Origin: Gloeomargaritales cyanobacterium VI4D9
GTDB lineage: Bacteria > Cyanobacteriota > Cyanobacteriia > Gloeomargaritales > Gloeomargaritaceae
Reading direction: 5' to 3'
Assembly (NCBI GenBank): GCA_927797885.1
Contig: OV696605.1
Location: 2,331,157-2,395,156 of the forward strand
Length of the DNA: 64,000 bases
Part shown: positions 36,631 through 45,702 of the stretch, one piece after another
Position numbering within the stretch: the stretch's first letter is position 1
Layout of the letters: each line of letters opens with the position of its first letter
Position numbers and translations under genes: made by a program
The notes under the pieces: generated by a model
The model's input: only the letters and a program-made list of their open reading frames with translations
Told to the model about the DNA's origin: nothing
The model's database searches: none

Positions 36631-37312
36631 AGCCACCAAAGATTGCCACGCCAAACCATTGCCAGACCACATCCACCCCCACAAAGCCAGCGGTTTTGAG
36701 TAAATCCAATTGGGTTGCCAGGGTCGCCAACTGGTCTTGGCTGGAGGTGCCGCAGGTTTGCACGATGCCCCGCTCCGGGATGGGTTCGGCAGCGGTAAAT
36801 GCCTGACGCACCCGTTGGTACAAAGCGGCACTGTGGGGATGGGGTGCCAGCACCGGGTCCGCATTCCAAAAGCAACCGCCGGGGCGCAGGTGGGCAAAAA
36901 TCTGCCGAAACAGTTGCCCTTTCATGGCATCGCTCAGGTGGTGAATCGCCAGGGAGGACACGCAGGCATCCACCGGCTCAATCGGGGGAACATCCTGGGG
37001 GTTGACCGCCCACGCCCCAAAATCGGCGGTGATGAAGGTGGTTTGGTTCGGGGGTAATTTCGCCTGCGCCTGCTCAAGCATCGCCGGGGAATAGTCCATC
37101 GCCATGATCTGCACCTGGGGCAACCGTTGCAGGATACGGGCACTGAGATTACCCGTGCCGCACCCCAAGTCCAACACCCGCTGAGCCTCTGGGGGGATAC
37201 ACCAACTCAAGGCGGTCAAAAGCTGGTCATAATGGGGAAGCAACCGGCGGATGCCCCGGTCAAACTCCGTAGCGTGGGCAAAAACTTCCCCTGGTCGAAT
37301 CGTAACAGACAC
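36617..37312 (-). CDS. Class I SAM-dependent methyltransferase
   Basis: A 231-residue methyltransferase. Motif I is VLDLGCGTGNLSARI, the acidic end of strand 2 MAMDYSPAMLEQAQ, then FITADFGAW and ACVSSLAIHHLSDAMKGQLF, typical of the Methyltransf_25/11 group. The substrate is not predictable. It overlaps larB and may share its transcript. It is divergent from the rhomboid gene with only 10 bp between starts, so promoters must overlap the coding regions. Confidence 0.85.
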   Translation of the reverse strand: MSVTIRPGEVFAHATEFDRGIRRLLPHYDQLLTALSWCIPPEAQRVLDLGCGTGNLSARILQRLPQVQIMAMDYSPAMLEQAQAKLPPNQTTFITADFGAWAVNPQDVPPIEPVDACVSSLAIHHLSDAMKGQLFRQIFAHLRPGGCFWNADPVLAPHPHSAALYQRVRQAFTAAEPIPERGIVQTCGTSSQDQLATLATQLDLLKTAGFVGVDVVWQWFGVAIFGGYVPV

Positions 37313-37322
37313 GGTTATTCCT

Positions 37323-37970
37323 ATGTTTCCCCTCTATGACGATAACCCAACCGGGCGTACTCCGGTGATGACCTACGGGTTGATTACGGTGTGTGTGGTG
37401 GTTTTTTTCTACCAGGTGGGGTTGGATGCCCCCCAGTTAAAACTGTTTATCCAAACCTGGGCGGTGATTCCCCGGGAATTGTTCACCGATTTTGACCGGG
37501 AGTGGTTTACCCTGGTGAGTTCCCAATTTCTGCACGGCGGGCTGTGGCATCTGGCGGGGAATATGTGGTTTTTGTGGCTATTTGGCAATAATTTGGAAGA
37601 TGTGTTGGGACGCGGGCCGTTTTTATGTTTTTACCTGCTGTGCGGGATGGTTGCCGCCTTTGTCCAAGCGGGGGTTACGGCTAATTCCGGCATACCTCTG
37701 ATCGGTGCCAGTGGGGCAATTGCCGGGGTGATGGGGGGCTATATCGTGCGGTTTCCCCAGGCGCAGATTCATACCCTGCTGATTTTGGTAATTTTTATCA
37801 CGGTGATTCGCATTCCGGCGGTGGTCTATCTGGGATTCTGGATTGTTTTTGAGACCCTGCGGGCGGCGGCGACGGAACCGGGAATGCCGGGGATTGCCTA
37901 TCTTGCCCATGTGGCGGGGTTTTTGGCGGGGGCGGTGCTGTTGCCCCTGTGGTCAGAACGGCGGGATTGA
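37323..37970 (+). CDS. Rhomboid-family intramembrane serine protease
   Basis: A 215-residue protein with about six membrane helices. Catalytic motifs: HLAGNMWFLWLFGNNLEDVL (His/Asn of helix 2), IGASGAIAGVMGGY (GxSG serine) and AHVAGFLAGAVL (catalytic His). It cleaves transmembrane helices of unknown substrates. I use the ATG at 37323 (MFPLYDDNPTGRTPVMTYGL), a standard family start; longer frames would reach into the divergent methyltransferase gene. Confidence 0.9.
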   Translation: MFPLYDDNPTGRTPVMTYGLITVCVVVFFYQVGLDAPQLKLFIQTWAVIPRELFTDFDREWFTLVSSQFLHGGLWHLAGNMWFLWLFGNNLEDVLGRGPFLCFYLLCGMVAAFVQAGVTANSGIPLIGASGAIAGVMGGYIVRFPQAQIHTLLILVIFITVIRIPAVVYLGFWIVFETLRAAATEPGMPGIAYLAHVAGFLAGAVLLPLWSERRD

Positions 37971-38023
37971 TCGAGAGAAATTGGGGGTAAGATGGAAGGG
38001 CACGTTTTTTCCCACAATTTCCC

Positions 38024-38776
38024 ATGCAGGCCGTGGAACTGACGGATGCGCCCGCACCGGTGGCATTAACTGAAGCCAACCGGATTTTGGTGGTGGAAGA
38101 TGAGGACTTGATTCGGGAAATGCTCCAGCTTTCCCTGACGGAGGAAGGCTATTGTGTGACGGCGGTAGCGGATGGGCGGGCGGCTTTGGGGTTATTGCTC
38201 CAGACGGAACCCACCCAGGCATTGCCCCCCTTTGATTTGGTGGTTTTGGATTTGATGTTGCCCCAGGTGAATGGCTTGGATTTGTGCCGTCTCCTGCGCC
38301 GCCAGGGGAATGCCACGCCAATTTTGATCCTCAGTGCCCGGGGGAGCGAAACCGACCGGGTGTTGGGGTTGGAGGTGGGGGCGGATGATTATTTGGTCAA
38401 ACCCTTTAGTACCCGGGAATTGATCGCCCGGTGTCGTGCCCTCCTACGGCGGCAAAAGCAAAACTACCTGCCCCAACCCACCGTTTTACATTATAAAGAC
38501 ATTTACTGCTACCCTCAACAGTGCCGGGTGACGGTGCGGGGGGAGGTGGTGAATTTGTCCCCCAAGGAATTTCGCCTGCTGGAACTGTTTATGAACTATC
38601 CCCGCCGGGTCTGGTCCCGGGAAAGTTTGCTGGACCGGGTGTGGGGGTCGGACTTTGTGGGGGATAGCAAAACGGTAGATGTGCATATCCGCTGGTTGCG
38701 CCAAAAACTGGAGCGGGACCCCAGCCACCCGGAATACATCCTGACGGTGCGGGGCTTTGGCTACCGCTTTGGGTGA
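38024..38776 (+). CDS. sphR: OmpR/PhoB-family response regulator, SphR-like
   Basis: A 250-residue regulator. Receiver domain: ILVVEDEDLIREMLQL (acidic pair), LVVLDLMLPQVNGLDL (phospho-Asp), ILSARGSETDRV (Thr/Ser) and GADDYLVKPFSTRELIAR (Lys). Winged helix output: SPKEFRLLELFMNYPRRVWS, VDVHIRWLRQKLERDP, TVRGFGYRFG. It overlaps the kinase ATG by 4 bp. The pairing with a PAS-containing PhoR-like kinase points to the SphR/SphS phosphate-sensing system; this assignment is by resemblance and arrangement. Confidence 0.8.
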   Translation: MQAVELTDAPAPVALTEANRILVVEDEDLIREMLQLSLTEEGYCVTAVADGRAALGLLLQTEPTQALPPFDLVVLDLMLPQVNGLDLCRLLRRQGNATPILILSARGSETDRVLGLEVGADDYLVKPFSTRELIARCRALLRRQKQNYLPQPTVLHYKDIYCYPQQCRVTVRGEVVNLSPKEFRLLELFMNYPRRVWSRESLLDRVWGSDFVGDSKTVDVHIRWLRQKLERDPSHPEYILTVRGFGYRFG

Positions 38777-39927
38777 TGGAATGGAGCCTGCTGTTGCTCG
38801 GGCTGGGGCTGGGCGGTGCGGTGGGGTGGGGGTTGAGCCGCTGGCGGTTGCCTCCCCCGTCCTTAGCTTGGGCGGAAATGATCCAGGGTTTGCCCTGGGG
38901 TTGTCTGGTGGTGGATGAGGAAAATCAACTGATCCTGTGTAACCCGGCGGCGAGGGAGCTACTGAGCTTACACCGTTGGCAACCGGAACAACCCCGTCTC
39001 CTGCTGGAATTGGTGCGCTCCTACGAACTGGATCAACTGATTGAACGCACCCGCAGTCACACCACCCCCTGTACGGAGGAATGGGCATTTTATCCACCGG
39101 CGGGGGAATCCGCTCCCCTCCCCATTGCCCTGCGCGCCACGGCGCAACGGTTGACCCAGGGGCAGGTGGTGGTGTTTTTGGAAAACCGGCAAACCCTGGT
39201 GGAACTCAGCCAAGCCCGGGAACGGTGGGTGACGGACTTGACCCACGAACTGAAAACCCCCTTGACCGCCATGCGGTTGGTCGCCGAAGCCCTGCATCAA
39301 CGGCTGGAACCGCCCCTGCAAACCTGGGTTAGCCGCCTGCTGGGGGAATTGGACCGCCTGATTCACCTGGTACACAATTGGCTGGAAGTGGCGCAGGGAC
39401 GCAGTCCGGTTCGCAACCCCACCCCGGTGGATGTGGTCGCCCTGGTGCAGACGGTTTGGCAAGCTCTGGAACCCCTCGCCCAACGCAAACATCTCACCCT
39501 GGACTACCTTGGTCCAGCCTGTCTCTGGCTGAAGGGGGACGAACTACGCCTGTACCGGATGTTCTGCAATGTGCTGGACAACAGCATTAAATACAGTCCG
39601 CCAGGGGGCACGATTCATGTGCGGATCACCCCCCAAACCGTTCACCAACGGGTAGAAATTGATGTCATTGACGAGGGAGCGGGGTTTCCCGCCGCTGACT
39701 TGCCCCATCTGTTTGAGCGGTTTTACCAAGGGCAACGGGATGCCCCATGGCAGGAAAGCGGCACGGGTCTGGGGCTGGCCATCGTCCGCCAAATTGTCGT
39801 GGCGCATGGGGGGGACGTGCAGGCGAGCAACCATCCCCAATGGGGCGGGGCATGGCTACACATTCAACTGCCCTGGACCGCAGAGCCTTTGCCTGGGGCA
39901 GAACCCCCGCCGGTCAAGGAGCGGTAG
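38773..39927 (+). CDS. sphS: Sensor histidine kinase, SphS/PhoR-like
   Basis: A 384-residue kinase with a short N-terminal hydrophobic segment (LLLLGLGLGGAVGWGLS) rather than a large periplasmic sensor, then a PAS-like region (WGCLVVDEENQLILCNPAAR). H box: WVTDLTHELKTPLTAMRLVA; N box: MFCNVLDNSIKYSPPGG; G1 DVIDEGAGFP; F box LFERFYQG; G2 GTGLGLAIVRQI. This is the layout of PhoR and cyanobacterial SphS, which sense phosphate limitation through the Pst system. The 3' end overlaps the convergent FTR1 gene by 64 bp. Confidence 0.82.
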   Translation: MMEWSLLLLGLGLGGAVGWGLSRWRLPPPSLAWAEMIQGLPWGCLVVDEENQLILCNPAARELLSLHRWQPEQPRLLLELVRSYELDQLIERTRSHTTPCTEEWAFYPPAGESAPLPIALRATAQRLTQGQVVVFLENRQTLVELSQARERWVTDLTHELKTPLTAMRLVAEALHQRLEPPLQTWVSRLLGELDRLIHLVHNWLEVAQGRSPVRNPTPVDVVALVQTVWQALEPLAQRKHLTLDYLGPACLWLKGDELRLYRMFCNVLDNSIKYSPPGGTIHVRITPQTVHQRVEIDVIDEGAGFPAADLPHLFERFYQGQRDAPWQESGTGLGLAIVRQIVVAHGGDVQASNHPQWGGAWLHIQLPWTAEPLPGAEPPPVKER

Positions 39928-40724
39928 TACAGAAACCCGACTCCACCCACAAATAATCCATAAATGAGAGCTTGGAGCAGATACAGGTGATCCCGGTAGC
40001 CCAACAGCACCTTGAGCAAGAGTCCCGGCCATTCCCCATCCGGCAACCAACGGGAGGTATCCCAGACCAGCATTCCCAGCCCCGTCCCCGCCTCCGCCAG
40101 GGCTTTACTCAGGTGCAGGAGGGCACTGACCAACAAGCCCCCCACGATCAGCAATAAACCACTGCCCATGACCAGGAAAAACGTCCGCAGGGGCAACCGC
40201 ATCCCCAGCCCAAACAGCAGATAGCCCACCAGCACCGCTCCCGCCACCCCCGCCAACGCCCCCAACAAGGGCAGTCCCCCTTGGCGGAACTGGGCAGTGA
40301 TGAAAATTACCGTTTCGACCCCCTCCCGTCCCACGGCGGCTAGTACCAGAAGGGCAATTCCCCAGCCCTGCCGTTGTTCGGACACCTGTTGCCGGATCAG
40401 CCCCGCCATCCCCCGTCCCTGCCGGGTCATCCACAGCAACATCCAGGTCAACAAGCCAGCGGCAACCAATTCCAAACCCGCCTCCACCCCGTACTGCAAC
40501 CGAGGACGCATCTGGGTCAGGCGTTGTAACCCCACCACGAGCAACCCCCCGCCCGCCAGACTTAATCCGACTCCCGCCGCCACCCCCGCTCCCACCCAGG
40601 GGTAAAGGTCTTTGCGTTGGGTTTGTCCTAAAACTGTTAATACAATGCCCACGACTAACGCCGCCTCTACCCCCTCTCTCAGGGTGATCACAAAACTGGG
40701 AATGGCTAAAGCCCAATTGCCCAT
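39864..40724 (-). CDS. FTR1-family iron permease
   Basis: A 286-residue membrane protein with seven predicted helices. Two REGVE motifs are present: FVITLREGVEAALVVG in helix 1 and AVGREGVETVIFITAQF in helix 4, the Fe-binding sites of FTR1/EfeU permeases. It imports iron, usually with an oxidase or EfeO/B partner; none is adjacent. It is convergent with the sphS-like kinase and their coding regions overlap by 64 bp, so antisense interaction of the transcripts is possible. Confidence 0.9.
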   Translation of the reverse strand: MGNWALAIPSFVITLREGVEAALVVGIVLTVLGQTQRKDLYPWVGAGVAAGVGLSLAGGGLLVVGLQRLTQMRPRLQYGVEAGLELVAAGLLTWMLLWMTRQGRGMAGLIRQQVSEQRQGWGIALLVLAAVGREGVETVIFITAQFRQGGLPLLGALAGVAGAVLVGYLLFGLGMRLPLRTFFLVMGSGLLLIVGGLLVSALLHLSKALAEAGTGLGMLVWDTSRWLPDGEWPGLLLKVLLGYRDHLYLLQALIYGLFVGGVGFLYYRSLTGGGSAPGKGSAVQGS

Positions 40725-40983
40725 AGAGACACCGTAGCGTAAACGCCTCTTTCAGCTTAGCTAAACCTAACAGTCCAATTGAGCGGTGGCTTATACAGTC
40801 ATTTCAAATAGATTTGAGACATTCACCTTCACCCTGAACACCTGTCCCGGAAGACTAAGGAAGTGTTAAGAATGCCTAAAAATGGCTCGTTTCTATCTGA
40901 AATGACCATAGTTTTGACATCATAAACAGCCCCCATCAATCTGAGCTAACTATCTAATTCCTGATCTAATTTAGCTGTAATAA

Positions 40984-41460
40984 TCATCGTGGATTGATGC
41001 GAAAGAAAACGATAGGGATGCGGTTAATGGGTTGCTCCGTCTTCGGATCAAGGAGTGTTTCTTCCAGCGTTTGCGTTCTCGGCTCATAGGTATAACGAAC
41101 TTTGAATGACCTGTCACCCGTTTCAGCGGTTTCTCTTGCTTGACAATCTAGCTTCCAAGTACCCTTGAGAGACCCCTGATCTACATCTAGCTGAGCTAGG
41201 ACAACAGCAGGATCGCCATAACCGCAGGAGCCATGCCATGTATCACGCCCCACCACTCTGAATCCAGATTTAGTCGGAAAAATCGAACGGAGAGAATTGC
41301 CCCCATCCACTTGATCCACACCTTCCCACAAACCAATATATGTACTTTCAGGCGTCCTTGTTTCCTGTGCAAATAGCGAGTGTGAGTAATATCCAAACAG
41401 TATCATTGTCATAACCGTAGTGATAACAGTGATAACGGCAATGCTTAACTTGTGTTTCAC
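40984..41460 (-). CDS. Hypothetical secreted or membrane-anchored protein
   Basis: A 158-residue protein I do not recognise. The start GTG at 41460 has a GGAGG site 7 bp upstream. Residues 1-30 form a signal-anchor (KHKLSIAVITVITTVMTMIL, then AQE as a possible cleavage site). The rest is a soluble domain with YIGLWEGVDQVDGGN, GRDTWHGSCGYGDPAV, LDVDQGSLKGTWKLDCQARE and YTYEPRTQTLEETL; the beta-rich pattern and LxGxWxxxC motif recall small lipocalin-like or META-like folds, but that is a guess. Alone between repeat elements and the FTR1 gene. Confidence 0.65.
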   Translation of the reverse strand: MKHKLSIAVITVITTVMTMILFGYYSHSLFAQETRTPESTYIGLWEGVDQVDGGNSLRSIFPTKSGFRVVGRDTWHGSCGYGDPAVVLAQLDVDQGSLKGTWKLDCQARETAETGDRSFKVRYTYEPRTQTLEETLLDPKTEQPINRIPIVFFRINPR

Positions 41461-41483
41461 TGGCAAACCTCCGAGTAGCAACC

Positions 41484-41598
41484 TACAGCCTGTTCACAAA
41501 TTAGAGGATACAAAAAATTGTGTTTCCAAGGCTTAGCCCCTATGGGGTTAGAGCAAGTGGGTTTACAACTGTATTCCGTAACCCCCGAATAGGCTGTA
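41484..41598 (+). repeat. Miniature inverted-repeat element, family 1, diverged copy 3
   Basis: 115 bp bounded by TACAGCCTGTTC and GAATAGGCTGTA, with inner blocks TTAGAGGATACAAAAA and CAACTGTATTCCGTAACC that match the other two copies. Terminal repeats have co-varied (TACAGCCT/AGGCTGTA), which preserves the inverted match. In the 308-bp gap between the secreted protein and ftsH. Confidence 0.75.
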
Positions 41599-41689
41599 AA
41601 TTTTTTAACTTTACCAAAACTATGATAATTCAATGAAATGAGCTATGATTTTTTTACAATTTGCAGTGAGGATGGCTACGCCACACTAT

Positions 41690-41775
41690 CTCCATGAAAG
41701 GGTTGCAGGGATACCGCTCCCACACTTGGTTCTGGGAAATTGCTGTTCGTTCGTTGAGTCAGATTGTTACATAAC
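41690..41775 (+). repeat. Family 2 miniature element, degraded
   Basis: GGTTGCAGGGATACCGCTCC, TTGGTTCTGGGAAATT and TCAGATTGTTACATA follow the family 2 core and right end. A shortened GGCTACGCCACAC module lies just left (41673). The left terminal repeat is not recognisable. Confidence 0.55.
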
Positions 41776-41789
41776 TATTCCTGTGTGAT

Positions 41790-43637
41790 TCACCCCACCG
41801 GTAGGGTTTGATTGGTATAGCTACGCACTAGGGCATAAAACTCTTCCCCTTCGATGGTTTCCTGTTCTAATAAACGTTCCACCAACTGATCCATCAGGGG
41901 GCGGTGGGCACGGAGCAGACGGCGGGCTTCCTGATAGGCTCGCTCAGTCATGGTACGCACCAAATGATCCACCTGATTTGCCAGTTCATCGGAATAAGTG
42001 GGGCGTTGCCACCACTCGGTTGTCTCCTCCAAACTCACCAATCCCAACTCGGACATCCCGTAACGGGTGACCATTTCCCGCGCCAGTTCCGTGACCATTT
42101 GTAGGTCGTTACTCGCTCCCACGGTGATTTCACTGTCCCCAAACACCTCTGCTTCGGCGGCACGCCCCCCCAAGGTGGCAATGATCTGGTTCGCCATCCA
42201 ACTGCGGGTGTAGAGACCGCTGTCCACCCGTTCCTCATTAAAAATCTGCTGGCTAAAACCGCCAATCCCCCCGGAGCGGGGAATAATCGTCACTTTATTG
42301 AGCGGGTCGGTGTCCGGCAGGAGGGCAATCAGCAGGGCATGGCCGATTTCGTGGTAGGCGATCAAACGCTTTTTTTTGCTATCCAGTAGGGGATTGAGGG
42401 TCAATCCAATCGTCACCCGGTCAATGGCATCTTCAATTTCCGCTGGCGTCATGGCTTCCTTACGGCGACGGGCCGTGAGAATGGCCGCTTCGTTGAGCAA
42501 ATTCGCTAAAGCTGCCCCGGAAAACCCCGGCGTGCGGCGAGCCACCGTTTCCAGCGAAACCTCCGGTGCCAATTTTTTATCTCGGGCGTGTACCCGCAAA
42601 ATCCCCAACCGCCCCTGAAACGTGGGCAAATCCACCATCACCTGCCGGTCAAACCGCCCTGGCCGCAGGAGTGCCCCATCCAACACATCCGGGCGATTGG
42701 TGGCCGCAATCACGATCACCCCCGTATTTCCCTCAAACCCGTCCATTTCCGTCAAGAGTTGGTTGAGGGTTTGCTCCCGCTCATCATTGCCGCCGCCGAT
42801 GCCCACCCCCCGCTGGCGACCCACCGCATCAATTTCATCAATAAACACGATGCAGGGTGCCTGTTCCTTGGCCTTGCGGAACAAATCCCGCACCCGGGAC
42901 GCCCCCACCCCCACAAACAACTCCACAAACTCCGAACCGGAAATACTCAAAAACGGCACCCCCGCCTCGCCCGCAATCGCTTTTGCCAGCAGGGTTTTCC
43001 CCGTCCCCGGCGGCCCCACCAACAGCACCCCCCGGGGAATCCGTGCCCCAATCGCCGTAAACCGTTCTGGATACTTGAGGAAGGTCACCACCTCCTGCAA
43101 CTCTTCCTTCGCTTCCTCAATCCCCGCCACATCGTCAAACTTGACCCCGGTTTTGGCGGCCACCTGGAACCGCGCCCGGGACTGTCCAAAACTCAGGGCT
43201 TGCCCCGGCCCCCCCGGCGCATTACTCAACCGCCGCAACAGGGCAATCAGTAAGAGCAACAGCACCAAACCCAACAGAACATTGGCCAACAGCCCCATCA
43301 CCGCCTGATTGTTGGGCTGATCCAGCACGGTTAATTTGACCTTAGCCTGACGAATCTGGCGCAGGAGTTCCGGGTTTTGCTCAAACAACTGCACCTCCAG
43401 GGGCGGCTCATTGGCGGGACGGTCTTTCAAGCGCACCCGTGCCACCTGGTTTTGCCGGTTGATGGCAATTTCCGATACCTGGTTCTGCTGAATTTTTTGT
43501 AGCAATTCCGTATAGCTCAAGCTCAAATCCGCCGGTTGCCGCACCTGTGCCAGCCCCGGTGTCGCCGTCGTCAGTGCCAGACTGAGTACCGCCGCCGAGA
43601 ACCAACGGTGGGGTCGGACGCTGTCTTTTGCCCTCAT
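41790..43637 (-). CDS. ftsH: ATP-dependent zinc metalloprotease FtsH
   Basis: A 615-residue FtsH. N-terminal signal/anchor ([20 protein letters not shown]), a short luminal domain, a second helix ([20 protein letters not shown]), then the AAA+ module: Walker [19 protein letters not shown], pore [20 protein letters not shown], Walker [39 protein letters not shown], and the protease site AYHEIGHAL with downstream acidic ligand. Thylakoid FtsH hexamers degrade damaged D1 and other membrane proteins. Cyanobacteria have four FtsHs; which one this is cannot be settled by eye. Divergent or downstream neighbours are a Crp-like regulator on the same strand. Confidence 0.96.
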   Translation of the reverse strand: MRAKDSVRPHRWFSAAVLSLALTTATPGLAQVRQPADLSLSYTELLQKIQQNQVSEIAINRQNQVARVRLKDRPANEPPLEVQLFEQNPELLRQIRQAKVKLTVLDQPNNQAVMGLLANVLLGLVLLLLLIALLRRLSNAPGGPGQALSFGQSRARFQVAAKTGVKFDDVAGIEEAKEELQEVVTFLKYPERFTAIGARIPRGVLLVGPPGTGKTLLAKAIAGEAGVPFLSISGSEFVELFVGVGASRVRDLFRKAKEQAPCIVFIDEIDAVGRQRGVGIGGGNDEREQTLNQLLTEMDGFEGNTGVIVIAATNRPDVLDGALLRPGRFDRQVMVDLPTFQGRLGILRVHARDKKLAPEVSLETVARRTPGFSGAALANLLNEAAILTARRRKEAMTPAEIEDAIDRVTIGLTLNPLLDSKKKRLIAYHEIGHALLIALLPDTDPLNKVTIIPRSGGIGGFSQQIFNEERVDSGLYTRSWMANQIIATLGGRAAEAEVFGDSEITVGASNDLQMVTELAREMVTRYGMSELGLVSLEETTEWWQRPTYSDELANQVDHLVRTMTERAYQEARRLLRAHRPLMDQLVERLLEQETIEGEEFYALVRSYTNQTLPVG

Positions 43638-43668
43638 ATCGCCTCGAATGCCAGACCTTTATCCTATC

Positions 43669-44349
43669 CTAGCTTGGGAGCCGCTCCTCCCTGGCACTGG
43701 GCATGGCATGGGTGACCAACAGATGCCGGTCGGTGCCCCAGTCCACCCAACCCCAGGATTGAAACCGCCCCAACAACCGGGTACAGGTTACCCGACTGGT
43801 GCCAATCGCATTCGCCAAACTCTGGTGGGTCAGCCGCACCTGCAAGCGCACCCCCCGGGGCACCGGTTCCCCCACCTCCTGCGCCAACAGCAACAGCAAA
43901 TGCCGCAATCGATCCTCCACCCGTCGTTGCCCCGCCGTAATTGCCAACAACGCCTCAGTTTGCCGCAACCGCCGCATCAATGGGAAAAACAACGCCTGTG
44001 CCAATGCACTCGAACGCTCCAACTCCGTCAAACTCAGCCACAGGCAGTACACATCCGTCAACGCCCGTGCTTGGTAGGACACCAACCCGGTCAAGGGCAT
44101 TCCCAAAGGCATCCCCGGCCCCGCCAACCCCACCAACACCTCATCCCCATTGCTCTGAGCGGTACTCAACTGCACCACCCCCTGGCTCACCTGCCACAAC
44201 CCATCCCCCTCCAGGGGCAACAGCTCATTGCGGGGAAAAAAACGCCCATGTCGCATCCTGCCGGTCAGTTCCAACGCAGAACCTACCAGCTCCCGCCAAC
44301 CCGTCTCTAGGGCAAAAACGCCGGAGTCTCCCCGCATGGTCACGGTCAT
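43669..44349 (-). CDS. Crp/Fnr-family transcription regulator (NtcA-related)
   Basis: A 226-residue regulator with an N-terminal cyclic-nucleotide-binding-like beta barrel (FFPRNELLPLEGDGLWQVSQ, VVQLSTAQSNGDEVLVGLAG) and a dimer helix leading to an HTH of the Crp type: RLTHQSLANAIGTSRVTCTR LLGRF. The LTHQ.LA.AIG..RVT.TRLL pattern is the one in NtcA-like proteins, but the barrel lacks the usual cAMP phosphate-binding signature. The ligand is unknown. It lies 31 bp upstream of ftsH on the same strand. Confidence 0.8.
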   Translation of the reverse strand: MTVTMRGDSGVFALETGWRELVGSALELTGRMRHGRFFPRNELLPLEGDGLWQVSQGVVQLSTAQSNGDEVLVGLAGPGMPLGMPLTGLVSYQARALTDVYCLWLSLTELERSSALAQALFFPLMRRLRQTEALLAITAGQRRVEDRLRHLLLLLAQEVGEPVPRGVRLQVRLTHQSLANAIGTSRVTCTRLLGRFQSWGWVDWGTDRHLLVTHAMPSAREERLPS

Positions 44350-44895
44350 GGCGTACCCCCTACCGAGGCTCGATACCTGTCACTTTACCCCCCTAAAATC
44401 AACAATATGTAATCAAAAGGTTAGGATTTGGTTAAGGGCACCCCTGTTCATTGACAGCTACGGCAATCCCAAATGAATTTGGAACAGGGATCACCCATCT
44501 TCGATCCTACCGAATTTCGGTAGTGCTATAGCAATCCTAAATGAAAATAGAATAGGGGTCGCAGGGGCACCGCCCCCGTCCTTGGTTCTGGAAAATTCTT
44601 GTATGCCTACGGCACGCAAGCTAATGTAAATCAAGTAGGATTGCTATATCTTTGTAATGTTCCAGAAAGGGTAACAAGGATTCCGATAGCATAATGTGGC
44701 TTTACTTGCTCCAGGGCGAAGCGTCACGGGGTAGGGTTAGACATTGCTCAAATATCTATGAGATAGGGCTTTGCAGGAATTTAGCACCCAGAAGTTAGAA
44801 AGCCTACCGTCTGCAATGGCATCCACTCCGTTGGGAAAGTATGGTGTTGATTGTGGTAAGGTTGTAATAACAAAAAATTGCTTGGATAACACTAC
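44350..44895. other. Gene-free region with miniature elements
   Basis: This 546-bp gap holds a degraded family 2 element (about 44455-44526: CGGCAATCCCAAATGAATTT), a full family 2 element (44527-44648) directly abutting it, a solo IS5-like end (GGGCACCCCTGTTCATT at about 44437) and roughly 240 bp in which I see nothing. It separates the Crp-like gene from murI. Confidence 0.6.
44527..44648 (+). repeat. Family 2 miniature inverted-repeat element, full copy
   Basis: 122 bp from TATAGCAATCCTAAATGAAA to AAGTAGGATTGCTATA; the inverted ends match perfectly over TATAGCAATCCTA. Same length and over 90 percent like the copy at 15175-15296 by eye. Confidence 0.9.
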
Positions 44896-45702
44896 CTAAT
44901 CTACTACGGGTAATTCCTGCAACATGGGCAAAACCACGGCTTCCACCGGGGGAATGGTTCCGAGCCACCGTTGCGCCATCCGGGCGAAGGTCTGGGGGGA
45001 ACCGCTGACCCCAAAGCGCACCCCACCGTTACCATGATGTTTTAGCCCCAACACATCCAATTCCTGCGCCGCCGCCCGCACCAGGGCTGTGGCTGGGTCA
45101 ATCCGCCGCACCTGAGGGGGCAACAATTCCGCCATCACGTCATCCAACAGCGGGTAATGGGTGCATCCGTAAATCACCGTGTCCACGCCCACACTCCGCA
45201 AGGCAGCTAAATAACTGTTGAGCAGGAGGCGGGTTTCCGGGGTATGACTGCGCCCCTGTTCGATCAAGGGCACTAAGGCGGGACAGGGCACCTGCCACAC
45301 CCCCGCCTGGGGACAAGCCTCCCGAATCGCCCGGGGATAGGCACCACTTTGGACAGTCGCTGGGGTTGCCAATACGCCAATTCGCCGTCCCATCTGTACG
45401 GCAGCCCGGGCACCCGGGAGAATTAAGCCCAACATCGGCCAGGGAAATTCCCGCTGGAGTTGCTCCAACACCAGGGCAGAACTGGTATTGCAAGCCACCA
45501 GTACCATTTTCACCCCCTGTTCCCCCATCCAGGTGAGGATTTCCCGCCCAAAGGTCAATAGTTCCGCCGCTGAGCGAGTGCCGTAGGGCACCCGAGCCGT
45601 ATCGCCAAAGTACAGCACTGGCTCCTGGGGTAATTGCTTTTGCAAGGCTCGCAGGACGGTCAACCCCCCCAAGCCACTGTCGTAGATGCCAATCCAGTTC
45701 AT
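44896..45702 (-). CDS. murI: Glutamate racemase
   Basis: A 268-residue MurI. IGIYDSGLGGLTVLRALQKQ, YFGDTARVPYG, LVACNTSSALVLEQLQ (first catalytic Cys) and VIYGCTHYPLLDDVMAELLP (second catalytic Cys) are all present. It makes D-glutamate for peptidoglycan. Its start overlaps the end of the amidase gene by 4 bp, so two cell-wall genes are translationally coupled. Confidence 0.95.
   Translation of the reverse strand: MNWIGIYDSGLGGLTVLRALQKQLPQEPVLYFGDTARVPYGTRSAAELLTFGREILTWMGEQGVKMVLVACNTSSALVLEQLQREFPWPMLGLILPGARAAVQMGRRIGVLATPATVQSGAYPRAIREACPQAGVWQVPCPALVPLIEQGRSHTPETRLLLNSYLAALRSVGVDTVIYGCTHYPLLDDVMAELLPPQVRRIDPATALVRAAAQELDVLGLKHHGNGGVRFGVSGSPQTFARMAQRWLGTIPPVEAVVLPMLQELPVVD

Noticed and set aside
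36631-36897. Extended LarB start
   Set aside because: The extension is the methyltransferase gene read in another frame; the family start is at 36630.
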